Below, piece by piece: positions 43,681 to 55,380 of a stretch of DNA of 64,000 bases. The notes under the pieces were generated by a model, which saw only the letters and a list, made by a program, of their open reading frames with translations, was not told the origin of the DNA and searched no databases. Numbering within the stretch: the first letter of the stretch is position 1; each line of letters starts with the position of its first letter. Both the position numbers and the translations under genes were made by a program. This DNA comes from Methanocorpusculum sp. (GTDB lineage: Archaea > Halobacteriota > Methanomicrobia > Methanomicrobiales > Methanocorpusculaceae): contig NZ_JAUSPQ010000010.1 of NCBI RefSeq assembly GCF_030655665.1, forward strand, positions 62,001 to 126,000. Reading direction: 5' to 3'.

Positions 43681-44653
43681 GGCTGTGCTGAATAGGGTGC
43701 GTCAATTGGAATCATGATAGTCAGTTTCAATGCTTATTTTACTGGATGATTCTCTTTTAGCCCGTTATCATCCTGACTTTATTTATCCGAACATTAATCA
43801 TACTTAAATTGAGAAGTATTTTGTATGAGCAAGATTGGGACACCCAATTATGGCAGGAGTATTGACGGGCACGCCCCATTCCAGCCGTTATTGGATTCTC
43901 ATTATTAATGTATACTCATTTCATATTGTCTGTATTAGTGGGTACTGACAGAACAAATGCCCAATCTCCCCCGTTCATCAGCCCCTGTCCCCCTATCCAT
44001 CCGCCTAATATCCCTCCGGCTCTTTTTTTATCCATCTATGTATCTATATACATATTTACACAAATCAAAAAAAACGATACCCCGGAGAAAACTACGTCCG
44101 GACGTAAAGAGATTTGTGTTTATGTATATATATACACAAAAGCGCTCTCTCTCTCTTCTGTACTAAAAAAAGTATATAGTATATATAAAAATAAAGTGAT
44201 TGATGAGCACTTTTTCTTCCCGTAGTTACTTACGGACGGACGTAGTCTCTGGGGGGTCATCGTTTTTTCTGGACGTCCAGGTTGTGGGTTTATATATGAT
44301 GAGGGTGTTGGGAGGGAAATACGGCAGGAATGGGCGTATTTTTTGTTTGGGGTGTGGTTTTCGTGTGGAGGTGGGGGGTTTGGGGGTTGATAGGTGGGGG
44401 CCATACTAGGAGAGGATGGAGAGAATGAAGTTACATTATTTTTCTAGAATTAGGACATCTCGTCACCAAGATGTTGGGTTTGTTCATTTTTTGAAACTCA
44501 TCTCGCTCAGCGAGAACGCCTTTTTTGCGCACTTTTGAGGCAATATCGCACCGTTCAGTAATGGGTTTATATGGTTATGTCACCCATATTTTAATAATTG
44601 ATCGAGAATTATATGATAATTATTACAAATAACAACTTTTGGGTGTGGCATAA
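43681..44653. other. 970-bp region without a recognised gene
   Basis: AT-rich, with homopolymer and dinucleotide tracts (TATATATAC, CTCTCTCTCTC near 44146-44156) and a G-rich block at 44345-44400. A fragment near 43970-44000 (CAGCCCCTGTCCCCCTATCC) resembles the start of unit B. The longest frames are low-complexity and have no family homology. It includes the inverted-repeat element at 44091-44246. Confidence 0.5.
44091..44246. repeat. Small inverted-repeat (MITE-like) segment
   Basis: The left end ACTACGTCCGGACGTAAAG and the right end CTTACGGACGGACGTAGT are inverted versions of each other with a few mismatches (right end reversed: ACTACGTCCGTCCGTAAG). The 120 bp between are AT-rich and non-coding. 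This is the layout of a small non-autonomous element, but no second copy is visible here. Confidence 0.4.
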
Positions 44654-45586
44654 ATGAAGAATAAAAGGCAATGCCCATTAAAAGGAGTAATTCTGATTAC
44701 TATCCTAGTTTGTGCCGTTACAATTTTTCTTACACTTTTGATCAACAAGATTATGATTGCCGAGAGTTTTTGGGAGGCACTGCGGGATATCAATACATAT
44801 TACGCTTCACTTCTTTCTTTTATTGTCGCAGTTATTCTTGCGATTATTACTGGTTTTTACGCTGTGTCTGCTTATTCCCAGAAAAAAGCCTCGGAAAAAT
44901 CAGTGGAGGTGATGACAAATCAGATTCAGTTAGATAAACAACCCTGTGTTTACCCAACTCTCCATTATGGCTCCTCTGGATCAGCTAAACGTAATAAAGA
45001 CAGAGATTGGGCGCTTGAATTTCATGTACCTCTCAAAAATATTGGGGATTATACCGCATTGTCTGTACAAACATTAGGTTATTTAGAATTGCAGTATCTC
45101 CCAAATGCCCCAATATCATTACGGATGAGCGGCCCCTCGTGTATGACATCTTATGTTGCACTTGGAGAAGAGAGGGATAAGAAATCCGCAAAACTTACAT
45201 TTGATTATTCGGCATTATCACAACTCTTAGAAGATATGAAAGAATGTGCAGAACATTATCCAGAATATAAGTATGGGACGGGTGAATCCGAGAGATATGG
45301 GCCAAAACTTGTTATAAAGGTACTTTATAAGAATATTTTAGGTGAAAATTTTGTTGGAATTGTTTCGAAAAGACTCAAAAGCCCTGTAAAACTAGCGAAT
45401 GTCGATGGAGAGATAAAAGGAATTAATTTTGATTTGACATCATTACAAGAAACTGATGATTTAAACCTTTTCTTTAATTACACCTCGGACAATACCTCAG
45501 AAACAGAATATCATCTTGCAACTAATGATGAAATATATGAGTTTATGTTTGAAATAACAGATGAAATGAAAAACAGTATTAAATGA
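44654..45586 (+). CDS. Membrane protein of unknown function (accessory)
   Basis: A 310-residue protein with two N-terminal spans (GVILITILVCAVTIFLTLLI and SLLSFIVAVILAIITGFYAV) and a cytosolic domain of about 230 residues that looks beta-rich (WALEFHVPLKNIGDYTALSV, PKLVIKVLYKNILGENFVGI). It is a typical 'DUF' membrane sensor layout, yet I know no family name. AT-rich codon use separates it from core genes. It is followed 34 bp later by the small zinc-ribbon protein, probably in one operon, and then by composite repeat copy 2. Confidence 0.65.
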   Translation: MKNKRQCPLKGVILITILVCAVTIFLTLLINKIMIAESFWEALRDINTYYASLLSFIVAVILAIITGFYAVSAYSQKKASEKSVEVMTNQIQLDKQPCVYPTLHYGSSGSAKRNKDRDWALEFHVPLKNIGDYTALSVQTLGYLELQYLPNAPISLRMSGPSCMTSYVALGEERDKKSAKLTFDYSALSQLLEDMKECAEHYPEYKYGTGESERYGPKLVIKVLYKNILGENFVGIVSKRLKSPVKLANVDGEIKGINFDLTSLQETDDLNLFFNYTSDNTSETEYHLATNDEIYEFMFEITDEMKNSIK

Positions 45587-45620
45587 AAAATGAATTTCAA
45601 ATTAAGTATGAGGTAAAACT

Positions 45621-45983
45621 ATGAAATTATATGAAACTATTCAAGATGCCTACAAATTAGCACAAACATATAATGATCCTGAATTATTAGGGAAATTAAT
45701 GGATGTGCGAGGACAGATCCTTGACATTCAAGAAGAACTTATGGACTTGCGTCAAGAAGTTGAAAATCTCAGGAAAATTCAAGCAATAGAATCGGATATT
45801 GAGCGTCATGATGAACCCTATATTACACTAAAAAGTGATGGGAACAAAATACTGCGTTGTGCAACATGCTGGGATCGTAAGCATGAACTCATACAATTAC
45901 AAAAAACGCCACCTCAGTTTAATCACGTCATGGGAACACACGAATGTCCGATCTGCAAAACAAAAGTGAACTACACCAAATAA
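45621..45983 (+). CDS. Small coiled-coil and zinc-ribbon protein
   Basis: A 120-residue protein with an N-terminal helical region (ILDIQEELMDLRQEVENLRK, residues about 37-56) likely to form a coiled coil. Two Cys pairs (LRCATCWDRKHELIQL and HECPICKTKVNYTK) make a zinc ribbon. Similar small proteins occur in accessory DNA in bacteria, with no known function. It is AT-rich and lies in the pair just upstream of composite repeat copy 2. Confidence 0.65.
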   Translation: MKLYETIQDAYKLAQTYNDPELLGKLMDVRGQILDIQEELMDLRQEVENLRKIQAIESDIERHDEPYITLKSDGNKILRCATCWDRKHELIQLQKTPPQFNHVMGTHECPICKTKVNYTK

Positions 45984-46014
45984 CCCGGAACATTCATACT
46001 AATTACCTCTATAC

Positions 46015-46345
46015 AGGATATCTCCACCGCGGGACGATAGAAAAAAGAAGAATTTCCGTTCTTCCGCCCCTGTCCCCCTTTTCGTGAATTTTGTTGAGTT
46101 TTGTGATTTTTGGTGTTGGGGGACGGGGGAGGGCACTACATCTTTCCCACCATTTTTCATTCTTTTTATTTTTGTGTTTTCGTGGACGTTTTCGTGAATT
46201 TCGTGTGATGGATTCGCTCAATCAATAAAAATCCCTTACACCAACACGAAGCACACCAAAAAAACTCCCGCCACCATTGTATACTTCGCATACCTGAGGG
46301 CGAGCCGGTCGGCTGGCTGTGGTCGTCGCCAACCGGCCCCAAAAA
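46015..46345 (+). repeat. Composite interspersed repeat, copy 2
   Basis: A truncated unit A (46015-46037, GGATATCTCCACCGCGGGAC) is followed by unit B (46062-46132) and unit C (46160-46212), in the order seen at 15.1 kb. A tail (ACACCAAAAAAACTCCCGCC and onward) reaches the uvrA 3' end. Unit D is missing. The copy lies between the accessory pair and uvrA. Confidence 0.8.
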
Positions 46346-46366
46346 ACGAAAAAAAACAGCTAATTC

Positions 46367-49162
<2,796 letters not shown>

Positions 49163-49191
49163 GCGGGGTACATGTTTGCGGCATGGGGTTA

Positions 49192-49929
49192 TTATGTTTT
49201 AGAACCGGGGAGTTTATCGTCGGTCACGGATTTCATGACCACCGGGTGGGCGAGCCCAAGGGACGCGACCTCCATGAGTTCTTCATAGTCCATGGTCGTC
49301 TCCACGCACCCGTCCGATTTTGTCACGAAGCCGATCGTCGTCATGGAGATCTTTCGTCCCATCTGGAGACCTTCTTTGACTTCCATCATACATCCGACGC
49401 CGATCATTGCCTTCGGCTGATATTTTTTTACCATCCTTTTGATGAAGGTCGAGCCCGGGATGATGAAGGTCTTGTATCCGGCTTTGTTGAGTGCAGGGAC
49501 CGCACGTCCAAGTCCGCAGCGTCCGCAGGAAACACATTTGAGCCCGTCGGGGGTCAGACGCGCCGGGCATTCGCGGGCACGAAGACACTGGGGAAAGAAG
49601 ATGGCCCGTTGTTCCACCGGGGTCTTCGCAAAATTCGAGAAGTTCATCTCGTTGTCGATCCGGATCAGAAACTCCATCAGCTCTTTGCCGTCGACACCGA
49701 GGAGGAGGCAGACGATTTTGACCGTGCCTTCCATGATCGTGAAGAACGGCCGGAGAAGCCGCGGGAAGTACATCTGTTTTTGATGGATCGAGATGACGAT
49801 CAAGATCGCCATCAGAATGGAAAAGATCAGCCAGAAGGCTATGAAGATCAGAAGAAGCTGACCAAGTATCAGTGCAAGATTGTTCCAGATCGGACTGTCG
49901 AAATATGCAAGTGAGAGGGTCGCAGCCAT
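49192..49929 (-). CDS. DUF116 family protein
   Basis: A 245-residue protein with an N-terminal span (LALILGQLLLIFIAFWLIFS and LMAILIVISI) and a Cys-rich C-terminal domain: FFPQCLRARECPARLTPDGL, CVSCGRCGLGRAVPALN and GVGCMMEVKEGLQMGRK. Family members are conserved in methanogens, often near Fe-S or lipoate genes. The CxxCGxC cluster suggests an Fe-S or zinc site. The function is unknown. It lies just downstream of mtnA, same strand, with no gap. Confidence 0.85.
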   Translation of the reverse strand: MAATLSLAYFDSPIWNNLALILGQLLLIFIAFWLIFSILMAILIVISIHQKQMYFPRLLRPFFTIMEGTVKIVCLLLGVDGKELMEFLIRIDNEMNFSNFAKTPVEQRAIFFPQCLRARECPARLTPDGLKCVSCGRCGLGRAVPALNKAGYKTFIIPGSTFIKRMVKKYQPKAMIGVGCMMEVKEGLQMGRKISMTTIGFVTKSDGCVETTMDYEELMEVASLGLAHPVVMKSVTDDKLPGSKT

Positions 49930-50946
49930 TTATTTCATGTCCTGGAAATCATACGGGGGATATAGGACACCTTTTTCGGTTATGATCGCGGTGACGAGAG
50001 CGAGAGGCGTCGCATCGAATGCGTAGTTGATGACCGGAACGTTTTCCGGGACGGTCGTTCTTCCAAAGAAGCCGGAGACCTCGTTTCGGTCACGCTGTTC
50101 GATGGTGATGTCGGTCTCGGACGCCTCGGCGTCAAAGGTTGAGACAGGAGCCGCGACATAGAACGGGATGCCGTGATGTTTTGCACAGACGGCGTGCATG
50201 TAGGTCCCGATCTTGTTGAAGACGGCGTCTTTCGTGATCCGGTCGGCTCCGACGATAACGGCGTCGATTTTTCCCTGACGCATAAGGAATGCGGCTTCGG
50301 AGTCGACGATCGTTGTCACGGGGATGTCGTCCCTCGCAAGTTCCCAGGCGGTGAGCCGGGAGCCCTGAAGAAGAGGGCGGGTCTCGCAGGAGATGACCGA
50401 GATCTTCTTGCCCATTTTTTTGGCAGAGCGGATGACCCCGAGAGCCGTGCCCCATGAAGAGCAGGCGAGAGCTCCGGCATTACAGTGGGTAAGAACGGTC
50501 CCGATCTGCGGGAGAAGCGAGGCGCCGTTGTGACCCAGAAGCATGCAGGCTTTCGTATCGTTTTCAGCGATGTTTTTCGCAGCGAAAAGCGCCATTATCC
50601 GTGCCATTTCCGGCGGGAGGTTCTCCATACTGCGGAGAACTTTGTCCACGCCCCATGCAAGATTCACGGCGGTCGGGCGTGTGCTCTTTAAGAGAGCAGC
50701 GTCGGACGCGATCGTCTCGTCGAACTCGACGTCCGAGACACAGCGTGTCGCCGAGAGAGCGACCCCAAATGCGCCGGCAACGCCGAGAGCGGGAGCTCCT
50801 CTGACCTCGAGCCGGCGGATCGCGTCCGCGAGCCGGGATACTTCGGTGATCTCGATCACCTTATACTCGGTCGGGAGAAGCGTCTGGTCGATCAGCATCA
50901 CGGAACTGTTTTCATCGTTCCACCAGATGGTTTTGTCCTCGGTCAC
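49930..50946 (-). CDS. mtnA: S-methyl-5-thioribose-1-phosphate isomerase family protein
   Basis: A 338-residue eIF2B-like sugar-phosphate isomerase. It has EVRGAPALGVAGAFGVAL near residue 48, the catalytic Cys in LTHCNAGALACSSWGTAL near 153, ISCETRPLLQGSRLTAWEL, and the catalytic Asp in VIVGADRITKDAVFNKIGTY near 233. It recycles methylthioribose-1-phosphate in methionine salvage. Ribose-1,5-bisphosphate isomerases are close relatives and cannot be fully excluded, but the HCNAGALA motif fits MtnA. It overlaps the HdrA-like gene by 4 bp. Confidence 0.88.
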   Translation of the reverse strand: MTEDKTIWWNDENSSVMLIDQTLLPTEYKVIEITEVSRLADAIRRLEVRGAPALGVAGAFGVALSATRCVSDVEFDETIASDAALLKSTRPTAVNLAWGVDKVLRSMENLPPEMARIMALFAAKNIAENDTKACMLLGHNGASLLPQIGTVLTHCNAGALACSSWGTALGVIRSAKKMGKKISVISCETRPLLQGSRLTAWELARDDIPVTTIVDSEAAFLMRQGKIDAVIVGADRITKDAVFNKIGTYMHAVCAKHHGIPFYVAAPVSTFDAEASETDITIEQRDRNEVSGFFGRTTVPENVPVINYAFDATPLALVTAIITEKGVLYPPYDFQDMK

Positions 50947-52229
50947 TGTTCGCTCCTGATGACATCGATGGAGGCTTTCATCGCAGCGGCGCCGGCGGAC
51001 ATTACGCAGTCGGGAATATCCTTCGGCGCAAGGGCGGCGCCGGCGATGTAGATCCCGGGACGGATCGTTCCCGCCGGGTCGAGCTTCATATCGGCTGAAC
51101 TCAGGAACTGGTGTTCGTCGAGGCCGAGACCGAGCGACTTCGCAAGACGCACGGTGTCCGGTTCGGGCAGCATGCCGACCGAGAGGATGACGAGATCGGC
51201 TTCCAGATTGATGAACTCCCTTGTCTCGGTGTTCTCGACCGGGAGAACGAGCCGGCCTTTTCCGGTGTCCTGCACATCCCCCGGCAGACCGCGAATGATC
51301 TTGACGCCGGCGTTGATCGCACGTTCATAATACTCCTCGTAGCCTTTTCCGTAGGCACGGATGTCCGAGTAGAGAATTGAGACCTCGCAGTCGGGATAAT
51401 GCTCTTTGATGAGCATGGAGTTTTTGAGGGCATACATGCAGCAAACGCAGGAACATATGTTCCTTTTGATCGTCATGTCACGCGAACCTACGCACTGGAC
51501 AAAGACGATGCTTTTCGGGGTCTCGCCGTTCGAGAGCCGGCGAATGTTTCCTTCGGTCGGTCCGCCTGCATTGATCATCCGTTCGAACTCGAGGGAGGTG
51601 ATGACGTCGGGGTAGCGAAGATAGCCGAATCTGGACTTTTTCTGCGGGTCAAAAAGCGAGTAACCGGTCGCGATCACGACGGCGGATGCATTGATCTCGA
51701 GGGTTTCAACTTTTGCCTCGGTGACTTTGAGGACGGCGTCTTTGCCGCAGACTCCGTAGCAGAGGCCGCATTCAATACAGTGAAGATTGTCTTTGACGAC
51801 AAGGTTCGGGATCGACTGGGCATGGGGTTTGTAGATCGCTTTTCGAACCCCGATGCCGGCATCGAATTTATTGTAGACTTCGATCGGGCAGATGGTGATA
51901 CAATCTCCGCAGCCGGTGCACTCTTTTTCATTGATGTATCGGGGATATTTGGTGACGGTCACGGTGAAATTCCCAACCTCTCCTTCGATCTTCTCGACCT
52001 CGGCGAGGGTGAGGATGGTAATGTTCGGGTGCCGGGAGATCTCGGCCATCTTCGGCGAAAGGATACACATCGAACAGTCGTTTGTCGGGAAGGTTTTGTC
52101 GAGCATGGCCATGTGGCCGCCGATCGAGGGCTCACGCTCGATCAGATAAACATGGATGTTGTGATTGGCGATGTCCATGGCACTTTGGATGCCGGCGACC
52201 CCTCCGCCAATGACAACAACATTACTCAT
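50943..52229 (-). CDS. Short HdrA-like FAD and iron-sulfur protein
   Basis: A 428-residue flavoprotein related to subunit A of CoB-CoM heterodisulfide reductase. It starts at once with the FAD Rossmann motif SNVVVIGGGVAGIQSAMDIA (start 52229), so the extra N-terminal domain of full HdrA (about 650 residues) is missing, as is the C-terminal ferredoxin. Present are the HdrA Cys motif FPTNDCSMCILSPKMAE, two [4Fe-4S] motifs CTGCGDCITICP and CIECGLCYGVC, FVQCVGSRD, ICSCVCCMYALKNSML and DIRAYGKGYEEYYERA. The start overlaps the carbonic anhydrase-like gene by 8 bp. It may bifurcate electrons or serve another redox partner. Confidence 0.85.
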   Translation of the reverse strand: MSNVVVIGGGVAGIQSAMDIANHNIHVYLIEREPSIGGHMAMLDKTFPTNDCSMCILSPKMAEISRHPNITILTLAEVEKIEGEVGNFTVTVTKYPRYINEKECTGCGDCITICPIEVYNKFDAGIGVRKAIYKPHAQSIPNLVVKDNLHCIECGLCYGVCGKDAVLKVTEAKVETLEINASAVVIATGYSLFDPQKKSRFGYLRYPDVITSLEFERMINAGGPTEGNIRRLSNGETPKSIVFVQCVGSRDMTIKRNICSCVCCMYALKNSMLIKEHYPDCEVSILYSDIRAYGKGYEEYYERAINAGVKIIRGLPGDVQDTGKGRLVLPVENTETREFINLEADLVILSVGMLPEPDTVRLAKSLGLGLDEHQFLSSADMKLDPAGTIRPGIYIAGAALAPKDIPDCVMSAGAAAMKASIDVIRSEQ

Positions 52230-52713
52230 GGAGATACCTCTGCCCAAGAGAGACGTAGGTCGCCGCATTTTTCAGATTGCCGGCAGCCTCTTCGGGGGTG
52301 AGTTCGCGAACGACCTTTCCGGGAACGCCGATGACAAGCGAGTTCGGGGGGATCTCCTTTCGCTCGGAGACGAGAGCTCCGGCGGCGATGAGGGATCCTT
52401 TGCCGATCTTTGCACCGTTCAAAACGATCGCTCCCATGCCGATGAGTGCGTTGTCTTCGATCACTGCCCCGTGAATGATCGCCCCGTGGCCGATCGAGAC
52501 GTTTTTCCCGATCGAGACGGGATAGCCGACACTTTCATGGATGACGGCATTATCCTGGACATTTGAGCCGTTGCCGATTGATATTTTTTCCATATCTGCA
52601 CGAAGGACCGCCCCGAAAAGGATGGTGACGTTATCGCCGAGCGTTACGTCGCCTTTGAGGGTCGCATTGGGTGCGACATAGGTGTTTTTTCCGATAGAAC
52701 CGCCGAAGTCCAT
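52222..52713 (-). CDS. Gamma-carbonic anhydrase family protein (left-handed beta-helix)
   Basis: A 163-residue hexapeptide-repeat protein: GGSIGKNTYVAPNATLKGDV, LGDNVTILFGAVLRADMEKI and ALIGMGAIVLNGAKIG. The three zinc-ligand His are seen in AVIHESVGY, IGHGAIIHGAVIED. It lacks the long acidic loop of the Cam enzyme, as do most archaeal YrdA/CaiE-like proteins, so carbonic anhydrase activity is uncertain. It is the first gene of the minus-strand run through HdrA-like and mtnA. Composite repeat copy 3 lies directly upstream. Confidence 0.88.
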   Translation of the reverse strand: MDFGGSIGKNTYVAPNATLKGDVTLGDNVTILFGAVLRADMEKISIGNGSNVQDNAVIHESVGYPVSIGKNVSIGHGAIIHGAVIEDNALIGMGAIVLNGAKIGKGSLIAAGALVSERKEIPPNSLVIGVPGKVVRELTPEEAAGNLKNAATYVSLGQRYLHE

Positions 52714-52789
52714 AGTGGTTATATAATTGCATGCCGGAAGTTATGAGTATTGTGGATAGGGATGAATATTTTCGGGTTTGTCCAAAAGT

Positions 52790-53452
52790 GGCTTTCGCTC
52801 TATTCATGCCTCCTTCTTTTTCCGATGCTGGTTTTCTTTTTGGTGTACGCTTCGGTTTCGTGTACGGGATTTTTTTGATGGGCGCATCCATCACACGAAA
52901 TTCACGAAAACAAGACGAAAACACGAAAAATCTAAAAGAGGAGAGATGGGGCATGCATATCGTCCCCTCCCGTTTGTTCACAAATCAAAGATTTGCTCAG
53001 CTGAGGTCGGCCGCTTTCAGCGTCCAACCCGCCCCCCACACGAAATTCGCGAAAACGCAAATCAAAGATTTGCTCAGCTGAGGTCGGCCGCTTTCAGCGT
53101 CCAACCCGCAAATCAACGAAATGCACGAAAAGGGAGACAGGGGCGGAAGGACGGGAGATATTTGGTGGCTCTCAAAAGAAAGGAGTTGGCTGGTTGTGGA
53201 TACAAGAGAAAAAACAAACCGCGAATCGGCGCGAATCCCGCCCTTCGGGCTCCCAGAATCGGATTTGCTTTTCCTCACTTGAACACGGCGGGTCTTATCG
53301 CCCCGCCGGTTCATCCCTCATCGGGAGTGTTCGGGCAAATCCTGTCGCCGCCCCAGCGGCTCCCTTGAGGAAAAATGGATGTTTATGGTTATATTTTGGG
53401 GTGCGGGGACGCGACTTCGGCGCGGAGCGTCCCGCGGTGGAGATATCTTATC
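52790..53452 (-). repeat. Composite interspersed repeat, copy 3, with two 52-bp two-hairpin inserts
   Basis: Reading the minus strand from 53452: unit A (53452-53395), D (about 53366-53215, including the word GCGAATCGGCGCGAATCCCG and CCGGTTCATCCCTC), unit B (53152 downwards), unit C (52935-52885) and the tail ending near 52800. Two identical 52-bp modules sit inside B at 52981-53032 and 53058-53109, each with CAAATCAAAGATTTG, CTCAGCTGAG and GCGG/CCGC arms. Copy 4 (57.3 kb) reads through both points without them. ORFs here are by-products of the repeat. Confidence 0.85.
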
Positions 53453-53532
53453 TTATGAGATTAAGTTCTTATCTCCTTTACATGGGGAGGGTCGAAAACT
53501 GAACCTTCTGTTCAGATTTCTCTGTGGAATAA

Positions 53533-55380
53533 TTAAAAAAACGAATCAAGCGACGATTGATTATCAGGGAGAATATTCATAAGATATTCTTTCCAGATAG
53601 CTAAATCGCATTTTGGAACTGCAATTTTCAAAAAATATTTAGGGCGAGTTATGGCGACGTAGATATTTCTAAGTTCTTCCTCTCTTACACATTTTTCTCT
53701 CTTATCTGTATCTTCGTTTTTCATATTCTTCAACATTGTTGAGTATTTTTTCTTACGAACTGTTCTTTCTTTTAAAATCAATAACACAGCATCAAATGAT
53801 TTTCCTTTTGCTTTATGAATAGTACTCAGTTCAACCCCATCATATTTGTACTGTGCTTGTGGCAAGGGAAACACTTTTGAAATTGGATTGGTAGTTACAA
53901 TTGAATATTGATGTATCTCATCTGATTTAATATTCGAGTATTTTATCCTCATTCCATATTTTTTAGTGATGGGTTCTGCCTTGTCAATCCATTCATTAAA
54001 ATTCATGTTTGTTTCCGGCAAATTTTGAAGAATTTCAGTTATGATAGTTAATGTGGAGGTATAGTTATTTTTTTCAAAATAATTTCTGATATCTTGATGA
54101 GAACATACTGAAATATTTTCAATATCTTTTATATATGCCATTAATGCATAACGATATGCTTCGAAAATGTTGTCATTATCATAAAGATATTTTCCATAAA
54201 CGAGATCTTTTAATTTAGTATCCAGATCTCTCTGAAAATATTTACCTTCCTTCCCTGTATTATAACTGTTACTTTCACCTTCACCACTAATTTGATTAAT
54301 CAAATTTTTACTGCGGCAAAGTATGACTGATGAATCAAGCGAGATAAAATCAGTTGCTTTGCATTCTTCTATGAATTTCTGAGATATTTTTTTGTAATCA
54401 TTATTATCGTACCCAATAATTTCCGGTTCAATTTCGCTCATCTTTTCGAGACGTTTTGCAGTAGATGTAGATATTTTCTCAAGTGTGGAGAGGGGGTGCG
54501 TAAATTCACAGATTTTCTGGGTACTTCGCCTATTATTAGACAAAATACAGGAGTTCTCTGACCATTCTTCGAACTTCTTTAAAAACAGACTAGGTTTTGC
54601 ATCATTCCACTCAAAGATTGACTGGTCAGGATCTCCAATCAGCATGAGATTTTGGAGGTTTCCAGTATTAATAAGTAAATCCAGAATTTCCATTTGTATC
54701 TCTGATGTGTCCTGAGCTTCATCAATAATTAATTCAGGAAAACGTAATACAAGTGCTTTCGTTATTTCTGGATAACTGGTCAGGATTTTCCAGGCAATAT
54801 AATTTGCATCGGCCTGAGTAACATATCCCTCTTTCCAAAAAAATTCTTTGACTTTCCTAAGATTTTGAATGTGCCCAGAATTTTGTTTTTCAAAAAATTT
54901 TTCATCAAATTCAAACCAATTTTTTTCAACTGGATATATTTTATCATCCATATTTAATGAAAAAGCAGCAAAATCTAGTTTGTAGTTTTCCCATCCTGCT
55001 CCTAGTGTCCAACTCCATGATGAATATGGAGCACCTACGAATTTGGGAGATTTTGAGCATCCCATAATCAAATGACCGAATGGGATCACGATAAAATTGT
55101 TTATAAATGAATCTATTGTCCCAAGATAATGTGGGGATTTAACACCATGACCAAAATATTCTGATATATTATTTTCAATTTCTTTCCATGCTACGTTTGT
55201 AAAGGAAATTACTGCAATTCCAGAATATTTTTCCGTCCAATTCTGAAGTTTACGAATGAAACGTGCTGATACACAGTAAGTTTTTCCGCTTCCAGGACCT
55301 GCTCTTATTGCGCACAGTCCCTCCTTTTCATAAACAACTGCTTTTTGCTCTTCAGATAACGTTTCAAAGATTGTCAACAA
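53533..55380 (-). CDS. gajB: UvrD-family helicase, GajB-like subunit of a Gabija defence system
   Basis: A 615-residue SF1 helicase. It has the Walker A AIRAGPGSGKTYCVSARFI at residues 24-42, FTNVAWKEIE, Walker B LIIDEAQDTSEIQMEILDLL near 218, LIGDPDQSIFEW, STIHKAKGKSFDAVLLIL near 525 and YVAITRPKYFLKIAV near 582. In Gabija systems the OLD nuclease (GajA) degrades phage DNA and the UvrD-like GajB cooperates with it. The gene overlaps GajA by 17 bp, in the usual order gajA-gajB. It is longer than described GajB proteins (about 500 residues, from memory). Confidence 0.85.
   Translation of the reverse strand: MLTIFETLSEEQKAVVYEKEGLCAIRAGPGSGKTYCVSARFIRKLQNWTEKYSGIAVISFTNVAWKEIENNISEYFGHGVKSPHYLGTIDSFINNFIVIPFGHLIMGCSKSPKFVGAPYSSWSWTLGAGWENYKLDFAAFSLNMDDKIYPVEKNWFEFDEKFFEKQNSGHIQNLRKVKEFFWKEGYVTQADANYIAWKILTSYPEITKALVLRFPELIIDEAQDTSEIQMEILDLLINTGNLQNLMLIGDPDQSIFEWNDAKPSLFLKKFEEWSENSCILSNNRRSTQKICEFTHPLSTLEKISTSTAKRLEKMSEIEPEIIGYDNNDYKKISQKFIEECKATDFISLDSSVILCRSKNLINQISGEGESNSYNTGKEGKYFQRDLDTKLKDLVYGKYLYDNDNIFEAYRYALMAYIKDIENISVCSHQDIRNYFEKNNYTSTLTIITEILQNLPETNMNFNEWIDKAEPITKKYGMRIKYSNIKSDEIHQYSIVTTNPISKVFPLPQAQYKYDGVELSTIHKAKGKSFDAVLLILKERTVRKKKYSTMLKNMKNEDTDKREKCVREEELRNIYVAITRPKYFLKIAVPKCDLAIWKEYLMNILPDNQSSLDSFF

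Noticed and set aside
43908-44225. Small frames in the 1-kb gap before the membrane protein
   Set aside because: Homopolymer and TA-rich sequence, no ribosome site and no homology.
52981-53109. CRISPR-like pair of identical 52-bp repeats
   Set aside because: Only two copies, each containing strong hairpins, and the spacer is part of unit B found elsewhere. No cas genes.
53194-53502. Open frames in the composite repeats at 53 and 57 kb
   Set aside because: The frames appear in opposite places and follow the repeat sequence (GANPALRAPRIGFA-like text), so they are by-products of a non-coding repeat.
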